A stretch of 8,188 nt of DNA from Hyphomicrobiales bacterium (GTDB taxonomy: Bacteria; Pseudomonadota; Alphaproteobacteria; Rhizobiales; JAUVMS01): contig JAUVMS010000135.1 in the NCBI GenBank assembly GCA_030600135.1, positions 1-8,188 of the forward strand, given 5' to 3'. A program made the position numbers and the translations under genes. The notes beneath the pieces were generated by a model. It was not told the DNA's origin, ran no database searches, and saw only the letters and a list, made by a program, of their open reading frames with translations. Within the stretch, counting starts at the first letter, position 1; each line of letters starts with the position of its first letter. Below are positions 1-7,097 of this stretch, piece after piece.

Positions 1-115
1 AATTCTCCGATTGCCCGGGCATTGCCATCTGGCAGCCGCCAATTCCTCCCATTTCCGCCCCACTCGATGACTAGATCACGCTGCAAGAGAAGGTAACGTA
101 GGAGAGGTCTCCGTC

Positions 116-1447
116 ATGAGATTTCATCAATTGCTCGCCGGCGCACTGGCGAGTTCGTTTGCATTTATTTCCATGTCCACTTCAGGCGATGCGGCCCAGG
201 TCAAAGTGCGCTCGACCCTCGGCCAGTCCACGATTGTTGCCGGAGAGACCGAGAAGGTCTATTTGCGCATCAGCCTGGAAGGTATTCCATTGCCGACCTC
301 GGAACGGCGGACACCCGTCAATGTGGCGCTCGTCATCGATCGTTCCGGCTCCATGGGCGGGAACAAAATCCAGCAGGCCAAGGAAGCGTCCATCATGGCG
401 CTCAATCGCCTAAGCATCGACGATTTCGCCGCCGTCGTTGCCTATAACCACGAGGTCGACGTCATCGTGCCGGCGACGCGCGTCGCTGGTCACCGCGAGA
501 TGGCGGCAGATATTCGCCGCCTTAGATCAAACGGTCGCACCGCGCTCTATGCCGGCACCAAGCAAGGTGTGCGCGAAGTCCGCAAATTCCTCTCGGACAA
601 CAAAGTGAATCGCGTAATTTTGCTCTCCGACGGTCTTGCCAATGTCGGCCCGAGCCGGCCGGAGGACCTCGCCGAGCTGGCCCGCGATGTCGTGCGCGAA
701 GGTATTTCCGTCACAACCATCGGTCTCGGCCTCGGCTACAACGAAGATTTGATGGCCAAGCTCGCCTACAACTCCGATGGCAACCACGCCTTTGTCGAGC
801 ATCCCGGCGATCTGGTGAAGATTTTCAACAATGAGTTTGGCGATGTTCTCTCCGTCGTTGCCCAGGAGGTCATCATCATCATCGAATGCCGTGACGGTTT
901 TCGTCCTTCACGCGTTCTCGGTCGCGAAGCCGAGATCAATGGGCGTCGCATAAAAATTCGCTTGAACCAGCTCTACGGCGCCCAGGAGAAATACGTCGTC
1001 GTCGAGTTGGACGTGCCTAAGGGCGCCAAGATTGGCGATTCCGACGTCGCCGATGTGTCGGTTGGCTATCGCCAGATGGGCACCAGCGCACGCGAGACGG
1101 TTCGCTCAGCGGTCAGAGGTCGGTTCACCGCCATGAGCGCCGAGGCCGAGGCCAGTATCGACAAGGACGTCATGACCGCCGTGACGGCGCAGATCGCCAA
1201 CGAGGTCAACGAGCAGGCCGTGTCCCTGCGCGACAAGGGCGAGATCAAGCAAGCACGCAAGCTGCTCGAGAAAAACGCAGGCTACTTGACCAGTGCGGCT
1301 TCGCGCTACGATTCCGACGAGCTACGCGACCTCAGCACCAAGAATCGGCAGGACGCCAAAAGCATGAGCTCAAAGGCGGAGTGGAACAAGACGCGCAAGT
1401 CGATGCGTGCCCGTCAGCACGGCCTGAAGACACAACAGAAATACTAG
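116..1447 (+). CDS. Secreted von Willebrand factor A (VWA) domain protein, YfbK-like
   Basis: This is a 443-residue protein with an N-terminal Sec-type signal (hydrophobic stretch about residues 5-20, likely cleavage near GDAA, residues 24-27), so it probably acts in the periplasm or outside the cell. A VWA domain spans about residues 67-240. Its metal-ion-dependent adhesion site looks complete: D75-x-S77-x-S79 in DRSGSM, T142 in GRTALYAG and D172 in LLSDG. A beta-rich segment follows (about 248-320). The C-terminus (about 330-443) is charged, probably helical, and strongly basic at the end. VWA domains of this kind bind protein partners through a divalent metal. The domain order resembles YfbK and the bacterial proteins annotated as calcium-activated chloride channel homologues, but no channel function is implied. 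The start follows GGAGAGG at 101-107. It converges with the TerC-family gene downstream. The partner and role are unknown. Confidence 0.9.
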   Translation: MRFHQLLAGALASSFAFISMSTSGDAAQVKVRSTLGQSTIVAGETEKVYLRISLEGIPLPTSERRTPVNVALVIDRSGSMGGNKIQQAKEASIMALNRLSIDDFAAVVAYNHEVDVIVPATRVAGHREMAADIRRLRSNGRTALYAGTKQGVREVRKFLSDNKVNRVILLSDGLANVGPSRPEDLAELARDVVREGISVTTIGLGLGYNEDLMAKLAYNSDGNHAFVEHPGDLVKIFNNEFGDVLSVVAQEVIIIIECRDGFRPSRVLGREAEINGRRIKIRLNQLYGAQEKYVVVELDVPKGAKIGDSDVADVSVGYRQMGTSARETVRSAVRGRFTAMSAEAEASIDKDVMTAVTAQIANEVNEQAVSLRDKGEIKQARKLLEKNAGYLTSAASRYDSDELRDLSTKNRQDAKSMSSKAEWNKTRKSMRARQHGLKTQQKY

Positions 1448-1456
1448 GATCAAGAT

Positions 1457-1502
1457 CCCCTCGCCGGGTTGCCGCGTCATAATGTGAGCGGTCCGGCGGG
1501 GG
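1457..1502. terminator. GC-rich hairpin between convergent genes, possible bidirectional terminator
   Basis: The arms CCCC-T-CGCCGG (1457-1467) and CCGGCGGGGG (1493-1502) pair over ten bases with one bulged T. An inner CCGC/GCGG pair (1472-1475 with 1488-1491) extends the stem. It sits just past the stop of the VWA gene and before the stop of the minus-strand TerC gene, where a shared terminator is expected. There is no good T-run on either side, so intrinsic termination is uncertain. Confidence 0.4.
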
Positions 1503-1541
1503 ACGTTTCATTCGGGCGCCACGCAGTAGGGCTTGCGTAGG

Positions 1542-2207
1542 CTACATGCCGGTTCCGAACCCGGGCCACATATCGGCCATCACGCCACGCGCGATGTGGT
1601 GCACATCGGGCCAGCCTTCCCACATCATTTGCAGTCCAAGGGCGACCAAGAGCAGAACGCCGACATAAGATATCCAGCGGTATCTCAGCAGGAATCGCAT
1701 GATAAGCGTCGCGCCGAGGCCCATGAGGGCGATCGATAGCGCCAGACCGAACACCAGCAGCCAAACTTCTTCGCGCGCGATCGCCGCGACCGCCAGCACA
1801 TTGTCGATGGACATCGAGATATCGGCGACTGTGATCGAGACCAGCGCGCGGAAAAGCGTGTTCCCTGTCTCCATCCCCGACGGCTCGTGCCCGTCGTCGT
1901 TTGGTTGGCTCCCCGCACTGGGTATCTCCCGATAGAGCGACCAGGAGACCCATAGCAGCGCCAACCCACCGGCGAACAGCAGTCCCGGAATATTGAGAAA
2001 ATAGGTTGTCGCGCCCGCGAAAAGGATGCGGATGGTGGTCGCCAGCGCCAACCCAAAAATGATGGCCTTTCGGCGCAAATCGCCGGGCAAGGTCGACGCG
2101 GCGAGACCGATGACGAGCGCGTTGTCGCCCGAGAGCACGATATCGATCCAAATAATGTAGGCCAGCTTGGCCGCCACTGCCACATCCATGTCCATGCCTA
2201 GAACCAT
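1542..2207 (-). CDS. TerC/YjbE-family integral membrane protein
   Basis: This 221-residue, very hydrophobic protein has about seven predicted membrane segments. They are split into two halves by a hydrophilic loop at about residues 95-115. Each half carries the family's acidic motif in a membrane helix: D22 and D28-N29 in IDIVLSGDNALVI, and D129 and D135-N136 in VADISMSIDNVLAVA. These pairs are typical of the TerC superfamily, and the length and loop position fit the YjbE subgroup. Relatives are linked to metal-ion export, notably manganese, or to tellurite resistance; the substrate here is inferred only at that level. The ATG at 2205-2207 has GGAG at 2217-2220, nine bases upstream. The next in-frame ATG (2193-2195) lacks a comparable site. 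It is divergent from the doeA-like cluster and convergent with the VWA gene. I see no clear manganese (yybP-ykoY) riboswitch upstream. Confidence 0.9.
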   Translation of the reverse strand: MVLGMDMDVAVAAKLAYIIWIDIVLSGDNALVIGLAASTLPGDLRRKAIIFGLALATTIRILFAGATTYFLNIPGLLFAGGLALLWVSWSLYREIPSAGSQPNDDGHEPSGMETGNTLFRALVSITVADISMSIDNVLAVAAIAREEVWLLVFGLALSIALMGLGATLIMRFLLRYRWISYVGVLLLVALGLQMMWEGWPDVHHIARGVMADMWPGFGTGM

Positions 2208-2258
2208 CCCCGGGCGCTCCGATCGCTTGTCATACGCATAGCCTGCCCTGGGTGGCGT

Positions 2259-2280
2259 TGATCTTGTCGTACAAAGATCA
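2259..2280. promoter_or_regulatory. Inverted repeat resembling a GntR-family operator
   Basis: The outer arms TGATCTT (2259-2265) and AAGATCA (2274-2280) are perfect inverted copies. The centre, TTGTCGTACAA (2264-2274), is itself a dyad of TTGT and ACAA around CGT, and it matches the TNGTNNNACNA pattern known for FadR-type GntR regulators. It also recalls the CTTGT...ACAAG sites of HutC, but with a centre one base shorter. It lies 52 bases upstream of the terC-like start and about 300 bases upstream of the doeA-like start, so it could serve either direction. No regulator gene is in the window; binding is inferred. Confidence 0.45.
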
Positions 2281-2359
2281 TTGGAGATGGCTGACCAACT
2301 TTCGCAAACACAGACGGGGAGGTTTCGGCCGGATCAAATTCCGTTCCAAGGGAGGATCG

Positions 2360-2491
2360 ATGTTGTCGACACATAAGGCATTGCGTCGCGATAGCAAGTC
2401 ATACGGCCGGTTTTCCAAGGGGCATATGCCGAACGGTCGCATCAGTTTTTGCGGCTTGCGAGGCGGTCGCGCTTCGCCACCATCGATCTAA
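2360..2491 (+). CDS. Doubtful small ORF, 43 residues
   Basis: An ATG preceded by GGGAGG (2350-2355, four bases away) opens a 43-codon frame ending in TAA at 2489-2491. The product would be basic, with many Arg, Lys, Ser and Gly residues, no membrane segment and no motif I recognise. The same frame is open further upstream to about 2252, but the Shine-Dalgarno site favours 2360. The composition fits chance translation of GC-rich DNA as well as a real leader or small protein. Only the ribosome binding site argues for it. Confidence 0.18.
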   Translation: MLSTHKALRRDSKSYGRFSKGHMPNGRISFCGLRGGRASPPSI

Positions 2492-2571
2492 CCAGCCCTG
2501 GCGTCGGGCGGTCTTGAGGCTTGCGAAGCCGGCATCACTTGGTGCAAATGCCAGAGCGACGTTCGAACAGC

Positions 2572-2577
2572 GAGGTG
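2572..2577 (+). promoter_or_regulatory. Ribosome binding site fixing the doeA-like start
   Basis: GAGGTG lies six bases before the ATG at 2584. The frame is open upstream to a TTG at 2521 and has an in-frame ATG at 2548, but neither has a comparable site. The family N-terminus also fits 2584. Confidence 0.6.
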
Positions 2578-2583
2578 ACCGAG

Positions 2584-3765
2584 ATGACGGCTGAGATCCT
2601 ACAGTTCAGCGCCGATGAATACGCTGCACGCCTCGCCAAGACTCGGGCCGCCATGGAACAGGCCGGCGTCGAGCTTTTGGTGGTCGTCGATCCGTCCAAC
2701 ATGGCCTGGCTCACCGGTTACGACGGCTGGTCATTCTATGTCCATCAATGCGTGTTGGTTGCGGGCCAAGGCGAACCGATCTGGTGGGGCCGCGGCATGG
2801 ACGCGAACGGCGCTAAGCGCACGGTCTACTTGGACGATGACAACGTCTTCGAATACCCTGACCACTACGTACAATCGACCGAACGCCATGCCATGGAGCA
2901 TCTCTCGGCGTGGATTGCCGAGCGTGGCTGGGACCGCCTGGCGATCGGCGTCGAGATGGAAAACTACTACTATTCGGCCGCCGCCCACGCTTGCCTGCTC
3001 ACCCAACTGCCAAACGCCACTTTCAAGGACGCCACCTCGCTAGTGAACTGGCAGCGCGCCGTCAAATCGGATCGCGAGATCGAGTTCATCCGCCGCGCTG
3101 CGCGTATCGTCGAGGCCATGCATGGTCAGATCGTCGACATGATCGAGCCCGGCCTCTTGAAGAACGAGCTGGTCGCCGAGATCTACCGCACGGCGATCCA
3201 GGGCGCCGACGGGCACTGGGGCGACTATCCGGCAATCGTGCCCATGCTGCCATCGGGCCTCGATGCCACGGCGGCACATCTGACCTGGGACGATCGCCCA
3301 TTCAAGGACGGCGAAGGCACGTTTTTCGAAATCGCCGGTTGCCATCGGCGCTACCACTGCCCGCTGTCGCGCACCGTTTTTCTCGGCACGCCGCCGCAAA
3401 AGTATCTCGATGCTGAAAATGCGGTGGTCGAAGGCATTGCCGCCGGATTGGACAAAGCCATGCCAGGCAACACCTGTGAGGACGTGGCCAAGGCCTTGTT
3501 CACGACACTCTCCGCCCATGGCTTTGAAAAGGACAGCCGCACCGGTTATTCCATCGGCCTCTCCTACCCGCCCGACTGGGGCGAGCGGACCATGAGCCTG
3601 CGCACCGGAGACATGACGATTCTCGAGCCGGGCATGTGCCTTCATTTCATGCCGGGTCTCTGGCTCGACGACGGTGGCCTCGAGATTACCGAACCGATCC
3701 TTATCACCGAACAGGGTGCGGAATGCCTTTGCACGACCCCGCGCCAGCTGGTCGTCAAGGATTAG
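2584..3765 (+). CDS. doeA: Ectoine hydrolase DoeA-like protein (M24/creatinase fold)
   Basis: The 393-residue product is close to the roughly 400 residues of DoeA/EutD, the cytoplasmic enzyme that opens the ring of ectoine to N-acetyl-diaminobutyrate. As I recall the Halomonas DoeA sequence, several blocks match almost word for word: DPSNMAWLTGYDGWSFYVHQ (residues 36-55), YPDHYVQ (91-97), GDYPAIVPMLP (213-223), HLTWDD (232-237), EGTFFEIAG (244-252), SYPPDWGERTMSLR (327-340) and LEPGM...HFMPGLW (347-360). The N-terminal creatinase-like domain covers about 10-160 and the pita-bread domain about 165-390. By eye, ligands used by metallo-aminopeptidases are replaced (Asp by E249, Asp by P260, His by Y322), as in DoeA and creatinase, so it is probably not a metallopeptidase. 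No doeB deacetylase or transaminase lies in the window, so ectoine as substrate is likely but not proven. It is first in a three-gene plus-strand run. Confidence 0.85.
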   Translation: MTAEILQFSADEYAARLAKTRAAMEQAGVELLVVVDPSNMAWLTGYDGWSFYVHQCVLVAGQGEPIWWGRGMDANGAKRTVYLDDDNVFEYPDHYVQSTERHAMEHLSAWIAERGWDRLAIGVEMENYYYSAAAHACLLTQLPNATFKDATSLVNWQRAVKSDREIEFIRRAARIVEAMHGQIVDMIEPGLLKNELVAEIYRTAIQGADGHWGDYPAIVPMLPSGLDATAAHLTWDDRPFKDGEGTFFEIAGCHRRYHCPLSRTVFLGTPPQKYLDAENAVVEGIAAGLDKAMPGNTCEDVAKALFTTLSAHGFEKDSRTGYSIGLSYPPDWGERTMSLRTGDMTILEPGMCLHFMPGLWLDDGGLEITEPILITEQGAECLCTTPRQLVVKD

Positions 3766-3889
3766 TACGTTTTGAATTTTGCGACGCCATGCCGGCAAAG
3801 ACCCAATGATTTGCCATCGCGGCGCGACTGTCGTCCAACTGTGCTACAGACCCGGTCTAGCGGAGCAACAAATAACCAACACCCTGCTT

Positions 3890-3895
3890 GAGGAG
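3890..3895 (+). promoter_or_regulatory. Ribosome binding site of the PfkB kinase gene
   Basis: GAGGAG stands five bases before the ATG at 3901 and supports that start. The preceding 124 bases after the doeA-like stop show no clear terminator or promoter. Confidence 0.6.
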
Positions 3896-3900
3896 CGAGC

Positions 3901-4995
3901 ATGAAGGCGCTGACTGTCGGCGGCGCGATGGTCGATACCATTGCAATCATTGAAAGCGATCGTATCGAGCGCATGACCATGCGCAATGCCGATACCGCGT
4001 TCCTCCTCCTCGAGGAAGGCCGCAAGACGGAATCGCTCGAAGTCTCGACCCATGTCGGCGGCGGCGCGGTGAACACCGCGGTCGCGATGTCGCGATTGGG
4101 TTTGGATGTCGCAACGCTCGTCAAGCTCGGCCGCGATGTCCGCGCTGAAACTGTGATGGCACGGCTGATTGACGAGGGCGTCTCCACCCGATGGGTTCTT
4201 CGTGACAAGCGTGCGCCCACCGGTGCCTCGGTGATGATCTCCTCCCATGAGCGCGACGCCGCCATCTTCACGTTCCGCGGCGCCAACACGCTGCTCGAGT
4301 TGTGCGATCTTCGCGAAGATGCTTTCGCCACCGACCTTGTCTACATCTCGAGCCTATCGAATGAATCGGCCGCCTGCTTCCCGGATCTAATTGCCAGCGC
4401 CAAGGCGCAAGGTGCTCTGGTCGCCGCCAATCCCGGTGTTCGCCAACTCTCCGCCCGCGGCGGCACCTTTCTCGATTGTCTTGAAAACATCGACATCTTG
4501 AACGTCAATCGGCGCGAGGCAGACGCCCTCGTCCCGTCGCTGGTGGCTAGGTTTGGTGAAGGCGGAACGTCACTCGCCCTGGCCCCCGGCGAAGAGCCCG
4601 CACCACTGCTTGTTCGAGGGCTCGAAAGCGGTGGCTTCGAGATAACGCTTGCGGCATTTGTGACCGCGCTCTTGCAGCTCGGCGTCAATCATGTCGTGAT
4701 CACCGATGGTTCCAATGGTGCCTTTGTTGGCCATGAGGCGGGCCTCGTCCACTGCCCGACCACGAACACCCATGTGATGGGCACGGCGGGCGCCGGCGAC
4801 GCCTTCGCCTCGACCTTCGCCGCGAGTCTGGTCATGGGGCAGGGCATTGAGGAAGCGGTCCAATCTGCGACGGTCAATGCCGCGTCGGTGATTTCCCATG
4901 TTGACACTCAAACCGGGTTGTTGGATCAGGACGCGCTTTTGCAAGAGCGCAAGAAGGCGGCCGGTGAACTGACCGTTCGAACCTGGGAAATCTAG
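3901..4995 (+). CDS. PfkB/ribokinase-family carbohydrate or nucleoside kinase
   Basis: The 364-residue protein has the signatures of the ribokinase/PfkB fold. They are an N-terminal strand with a substrate-binding Asp (VGGAMVDTIA, residues 6-15), the first family motif HVGGGAVNTAVAMSRLG (51-67), NVNRREA (201-207) in the N-x-N-x-x-E region that helps bind Mg-ATP, and GTAGAGDAF (294-302), with D300 as the expected catalytic base and the anion-hole glycines before it. Members phosphorylate sugars, sugar acids or nucleosides; the substrate cannot be read here. It is longer than the usual 300-330 residues. The extra length is an apparent insertion at about 215-250 rich in Gly, Pro and Glu, plus a longer lid segment at about 20-50. 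It lies 135 bases after the doeA-like gene and 88 before hutH, same strand, probably one transcription unit. The link between this kinase and its neighbours is unexplained. Confidence 0.88.
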   Translation: MKALTVGGAMVDTIAIIESDRIERMTMRNADTAFLLLEEGRKTESLEVSTHVGGGAVNTAVAMSRLGLDVATLVKLGRDVRAETVMARLIDEGVSTRWVLRDKRAPTGASVMISSHERDAAIFTFRGANTLLELCDLREDAFATDLVYISSLSNESAACFPDLIASAKAQGALVAANPGVRQLSARGGTFLDCLENIDILNVNRREADALVPSLVARFGEGGTSLALAPGEEPAPLLVRGLESGGFEITLAAFVTALLQLGVNHVVITDGSNGAFVGHEAGLVHCPTTNTHVMGTAGAGDAFASTFAASLVMGQGIEEAVQSATVNAASVISHVDTQTGLLDQDALLQERKKAAGELTVRTWEI

Positions 4996-5008
4996 ACGTC
5001 TTTGAATA

Positions 5009-5039
5009 GCGCCGCGCATTCGCCACCAGCGAGCGGCGC
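5009..5039 (+). other. Intercistronic hairpin between pfkB-like gene and hutH
   Basis: GCGCCGC (5009-5015) pairs with GCGGCGC (5033-5039). Inside it TCGC (5020-5023) pairs with GCGA (5029-5032) around a five-base loop, leaving a four-base bulge on one side. No T-run follows, so it is not a standard intrinsic terminator. It could limit read-through or protect an RNA end, or be inert. Confidence 0.4.
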
Positions 5040-5083
5040 CAACAACCGAGCCAAGGCGACACATCGAGAGTTGGAGACCGCGA

Positions 5084-6631
5084 ATGACAATCGAGTTGAG
5101 GCCTGGGGACATCAAACTGGCTGAACTCGAGCAGATTTATCGCCAGGGCTCGGCAATCACGCTGGGCGAACAATTGCGCACGCGTGTGGATCAGGCCTCG
5201 AGTGTGGTCGCCAAGGCCGCATCCGGATCCGATCCGGTCTATGGCGTCAACACCGGCTTCGGCAAGCTTGCCAGCAAGCGCATACCGGCTGATGAGACGA
5301 CGGCGCTGCAACGAAACCTCATTTTGTCCCACTGTTGCGGCGTCGGCCAACCGCTACCAGCATCAATGGTCCGCCTCATGATGGCGATCAAACTCGCATC
5401 GCTTGCACGCGGCGCATCGGGCGTACGCTGGGAGCTACTCGTGCTCATGGGCGAGATGCTGGCGCGGGACGTGACGCCGGTCATTCCGCGCCAGGGCTCG
5501 GTCGGGGCATCAGGCGACCTCGCCCCGCTTGCCCACATGACGGCTGTGATGATCGGTGAGGGCGAAGCGGAACATGCCGGCGAGCGGATGCCGGGCGCCG
5601 CCGCCCTGAAGGCCGCGGGACTGCAACCAATCGTGCTCGGCCCGAAGGAGGGTCTGGCGCTTATCAACGGCACACAGTTCTCGACCGCGGTGGCACTGGC
5701 CCAGCTGCTCGAAGTTTGGCGCATCGCACGCGTTGCCCTGGTGACCGGCGCACTGGCGACCGATGCCGCCATGGGTTCCTCCGCACCGTTTCGAGCGGAG
5801 ATCCAAGCCCTGCGTGGCCATCAGGGCCAGATCGACGCGGCCCAAACGCTGCGAGCCCTCATGGAGGGCTCGGAGATCCGAGAGTCCCATCGCAAGGGCG
5901 ACGAGCGCGTGCAAGACCCCTACTGCATTCGCTGCCAGCCGCAGGTCATGGGCGCGGCCATCGACATCTTGCGCTTTGCCGCCGGCACGCTCGTCACCGA
6001 AGCCAATGCCGTAACCGACAATCCGCTTGTCTTCGCCGACGATGACAGCATCCTTTCCGGTGGCAACTTTCACGGCGAGCCGGTCGCATTTGCCGCCGAT
6101 CAGATCGCTCTCGCCATCGCCGAGATCGGCGCCATTGCGCAGCGCCGCATCGCACTGCTCGTCGACCCGGCGCTAAGTTTTGGCCTACCGCCGTTCCTGA
6201 CGCCGGAGCCCGGCCTCAACTCGGGCTTCATGATCGCCGAGGTGACATCGGCGGCGCTGATGTCGGAAAACAAGCAGCGGGCCGGGCCTTGCTCGCTCGA
6301 TTCGACGCCGACCAGCGCCAACCAAGAAGATCATGTCTCCATGTCGGCCCACGCCGCCTGCCGGCTCGAGGCAATGACGGAGAATCTGGCCCGCATTGTC
6401 GGGATCGAGCTGTTGATTGCCTGCCAGGGCGTGGAGATGCGTGAGCCGCTGCGCACTAGCCCGCGTCTCGTGCAAATCTTGCAGACTGTACGGGATCGCG
6501 TCCCGGCGCTTGGGGCCGACCGTTTTCTGGCGCCCGAGCTGGAGCAGGGCGCTGAACTCGTACGATCAGGCCGCCTGATCGATGTGGTCGGCCAGACGTG
6601 CTTTCCATCGTTGACGGCGACGGATGAATAA
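5084..6631 (+). CDS. hutH: Histidine ammonia-lyase (histidase)
   Basis: HutH removes ammonia from L-histidine to give urocanate, the first step of histidine use, in the cytoplasm. At 515 residues it is full length. The tripeptide that cyclises to the MIO prosthetic group is present as A142-S143-G144 within GSVGASGDLAPLAH. Residues known from the Pseudomonas putida enzyme fall at the same or nearly the same numbers: Y53 (YGVNTGFG), H83 (SH), N195 (LING), Y280 and R283 (DPYCIRCQPQVMGA), F329 (GGNFHGEP) and E415 (SANQEDHVSM). H83 and this glutamate favour histidine over phenylalanine or tyrosine as substrate. The ATG at 5084 has GGAG seven bases upstream. hutU, hutI, hutG and hutC are absent from the window; instead it follows a PfkB kinase and a DoeA-like hydrolase. 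It ends 22 bases before the stop of the convergent CBS gene. Confidence 0.95.
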   Translation: MTIELRPGDIKLAELEQIYRQGSAITLGEQLRTRVDQASSVVAKAASGSDPVYGVNTGFGKLASKRIPADETTALQRNLILSHCCGVGQPLPASMVRLMMAIKLASLARGASGVRWELLVLMGEMLARDVTPVIPRQGSVGASGDLAPLAHMTAVMIGEGEAEHAGERMPGAAALKAAGLQPIVLGPKEGLALINGTQFSTAVALAQLLEVWRIARVALVTGALATDAAMGSSAPFRAEIQALRGHQGQIDAAQTLRALMEGSEIRESHRKGDERVQDPYCIRCQPQVMGAAIDILRFAAGTLVTEANAVTDNPLVFADDDSILSGGNFHGEPVAFAADQIALAIAEIGAIAQRRIALLVDPALSFGLPPFLTPEPGLNSGFMIAEVTSAALMSENKQRAGPCSLDSTPTSANQEDHVSMSAHAACRLEAMTENLARIVGIELLIACQGVEMREPLRTSPRLVQILQTVRDRVPALGADRFLAPELEQGAELVRSGRLIDVVGQTCFPSLTATDE

Positions 6632-6653
6632 GCCCCGCGCGGCAAGAACAGCG

Positions 6654-7088
6654 CTAGTGTGCGGCGGTCGCGTAGTCACGCAGCACGTTGGCTTCCAGTT
6701 CAATCTCGTCGAGGCGATGCTTGACCACGTCACCGATGCTCACGATCCCGACCAAACGGCCGTTTTCCTCGACCGGCAAATGCCTAAGCCGTTTCAGCGT
6801 CATCGTCCGCATGATGTCGCGAATGCTGTCAAGTGGTGAGCAGGTAACCACACCACGCGTCATGAGGTCCGAGACCTGCCGCTCTGGCAGCTGAGCGCCA
6901 TGCTCGGCAAAACCATGCACCAAATCACGCTCCGAGATGATCCCGCAAATGCTTGTGCCGTCGTCGCACACGACCGCTGCGCCGATGCGCTCGAGGCGAA
7001 ATCTCTTGGCCAGCGTTTCGACATTCTCACTGCTCCGGACGGTAACCACGTCCGGGCCTTTTCTACTAAGGATATCCGATACTTTCAC
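6654..7088 (-). CDS. CBS-domain-pair protein
   Basis: From the GTG at 7086-7088 this is a 144-residue cytoplasmic protein made almost only of two CBS domains (about residues 14-62 and 78-127). Each ends with the usual block: GIISERDLV (49-57) and GIVSIGDVV (114-122). The DLMTRGVVTCSP segment (74-85) starts the second repeat. CBS pairs bind adenosine nucleotides and often sense energy state; stand-alone forms like this have no known catalytic activity. The tail LDEIELEANVLRDY is a helix common in alphaproteobacterial members. The longer frame begins at another GTG (7104-7106), but a perfect GGAGGA lies inside that extension, nine bases before the GTG at 7088, and MKVSDILSRKG fits the family N-terminus. 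It converges with hutH. A nested palindrome lies about 55 bases upstream. Confidence 0.87.
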   Translation of the reverse strand: MKVSDILSRKGPDVVTVRSSENVETLAKRFRLERIGAAVVCDDGTSICGIISERDLVHGFAEHGAQLPERQVSDLMTRGVVTCSPLDSIRDIMRTMTLKRLRHLPVEENGRLVGIVSIGDVVKHRLDEIELEANVLRDYATAAH

Positions 7089-7097
7089 AGGGCATAT

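Larger units (their letters stand above)
2208..2583. other. Divergent intergenic region between terC-like and doeA-like genes
   Basis: These 376 bases lie between two divergent start codons and should hold the promoters for both directions. I find no convincing -35/-10 pair by eye. Contents I can support are an inverted repeat at 2259-2280 with a GntR-type operator core, a doubtful small ORF at 2360-2491, a small perfect hairpin (GGCTT-GCG-AAGCC, 2518-2530), and the ribosome binding site of the next gene at 2572-2577. No RNA gene is evident. Confidence 0.7.

Noticed and set aside
1..96. Open plus-strand frame from the window edge to a TAA at 94-96
   Set aside because: Only 31 codons with no recognisable protein ending; chance in GC-rich DNA is as likely as a gene end.
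1477..2151. Second minus-strand frame (224 codons) over the TerC gene
   Set aside because: Arg/Ala/Pro-rich shadow of the TerC-family gene in another frame.
2208..2300. Possible manganese (yybP-ykoY) riboswitch before the TerC-family gene
   Set aside because: Expected because some YjbE genes carry it, but I could not find its conserved loops on the minus strand here.
2252..2491. 79-codon plus-strand frame upstream of the doeA-like gene
   Set aside because: The first half has no ribosome binding site and no recognisable protein features; only the part from 2360 has a plausible start, and it is kept as a doubtful ORF.
3040..3798. Long minus-strand frame (252 codons) opposite the doeA-like gene
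   Set aside because: It is antisense to a well-conserved coding gene and is explained by the GC-rich codon pattern; no family resemblance.
5084..6631. HutH as a phenylalanine or tyrosine ammonia-lyase
   Set aside because: His83 and the QEDHVSM glutamate, plus near-identical numbering to bacterial histidase, favour histidine.
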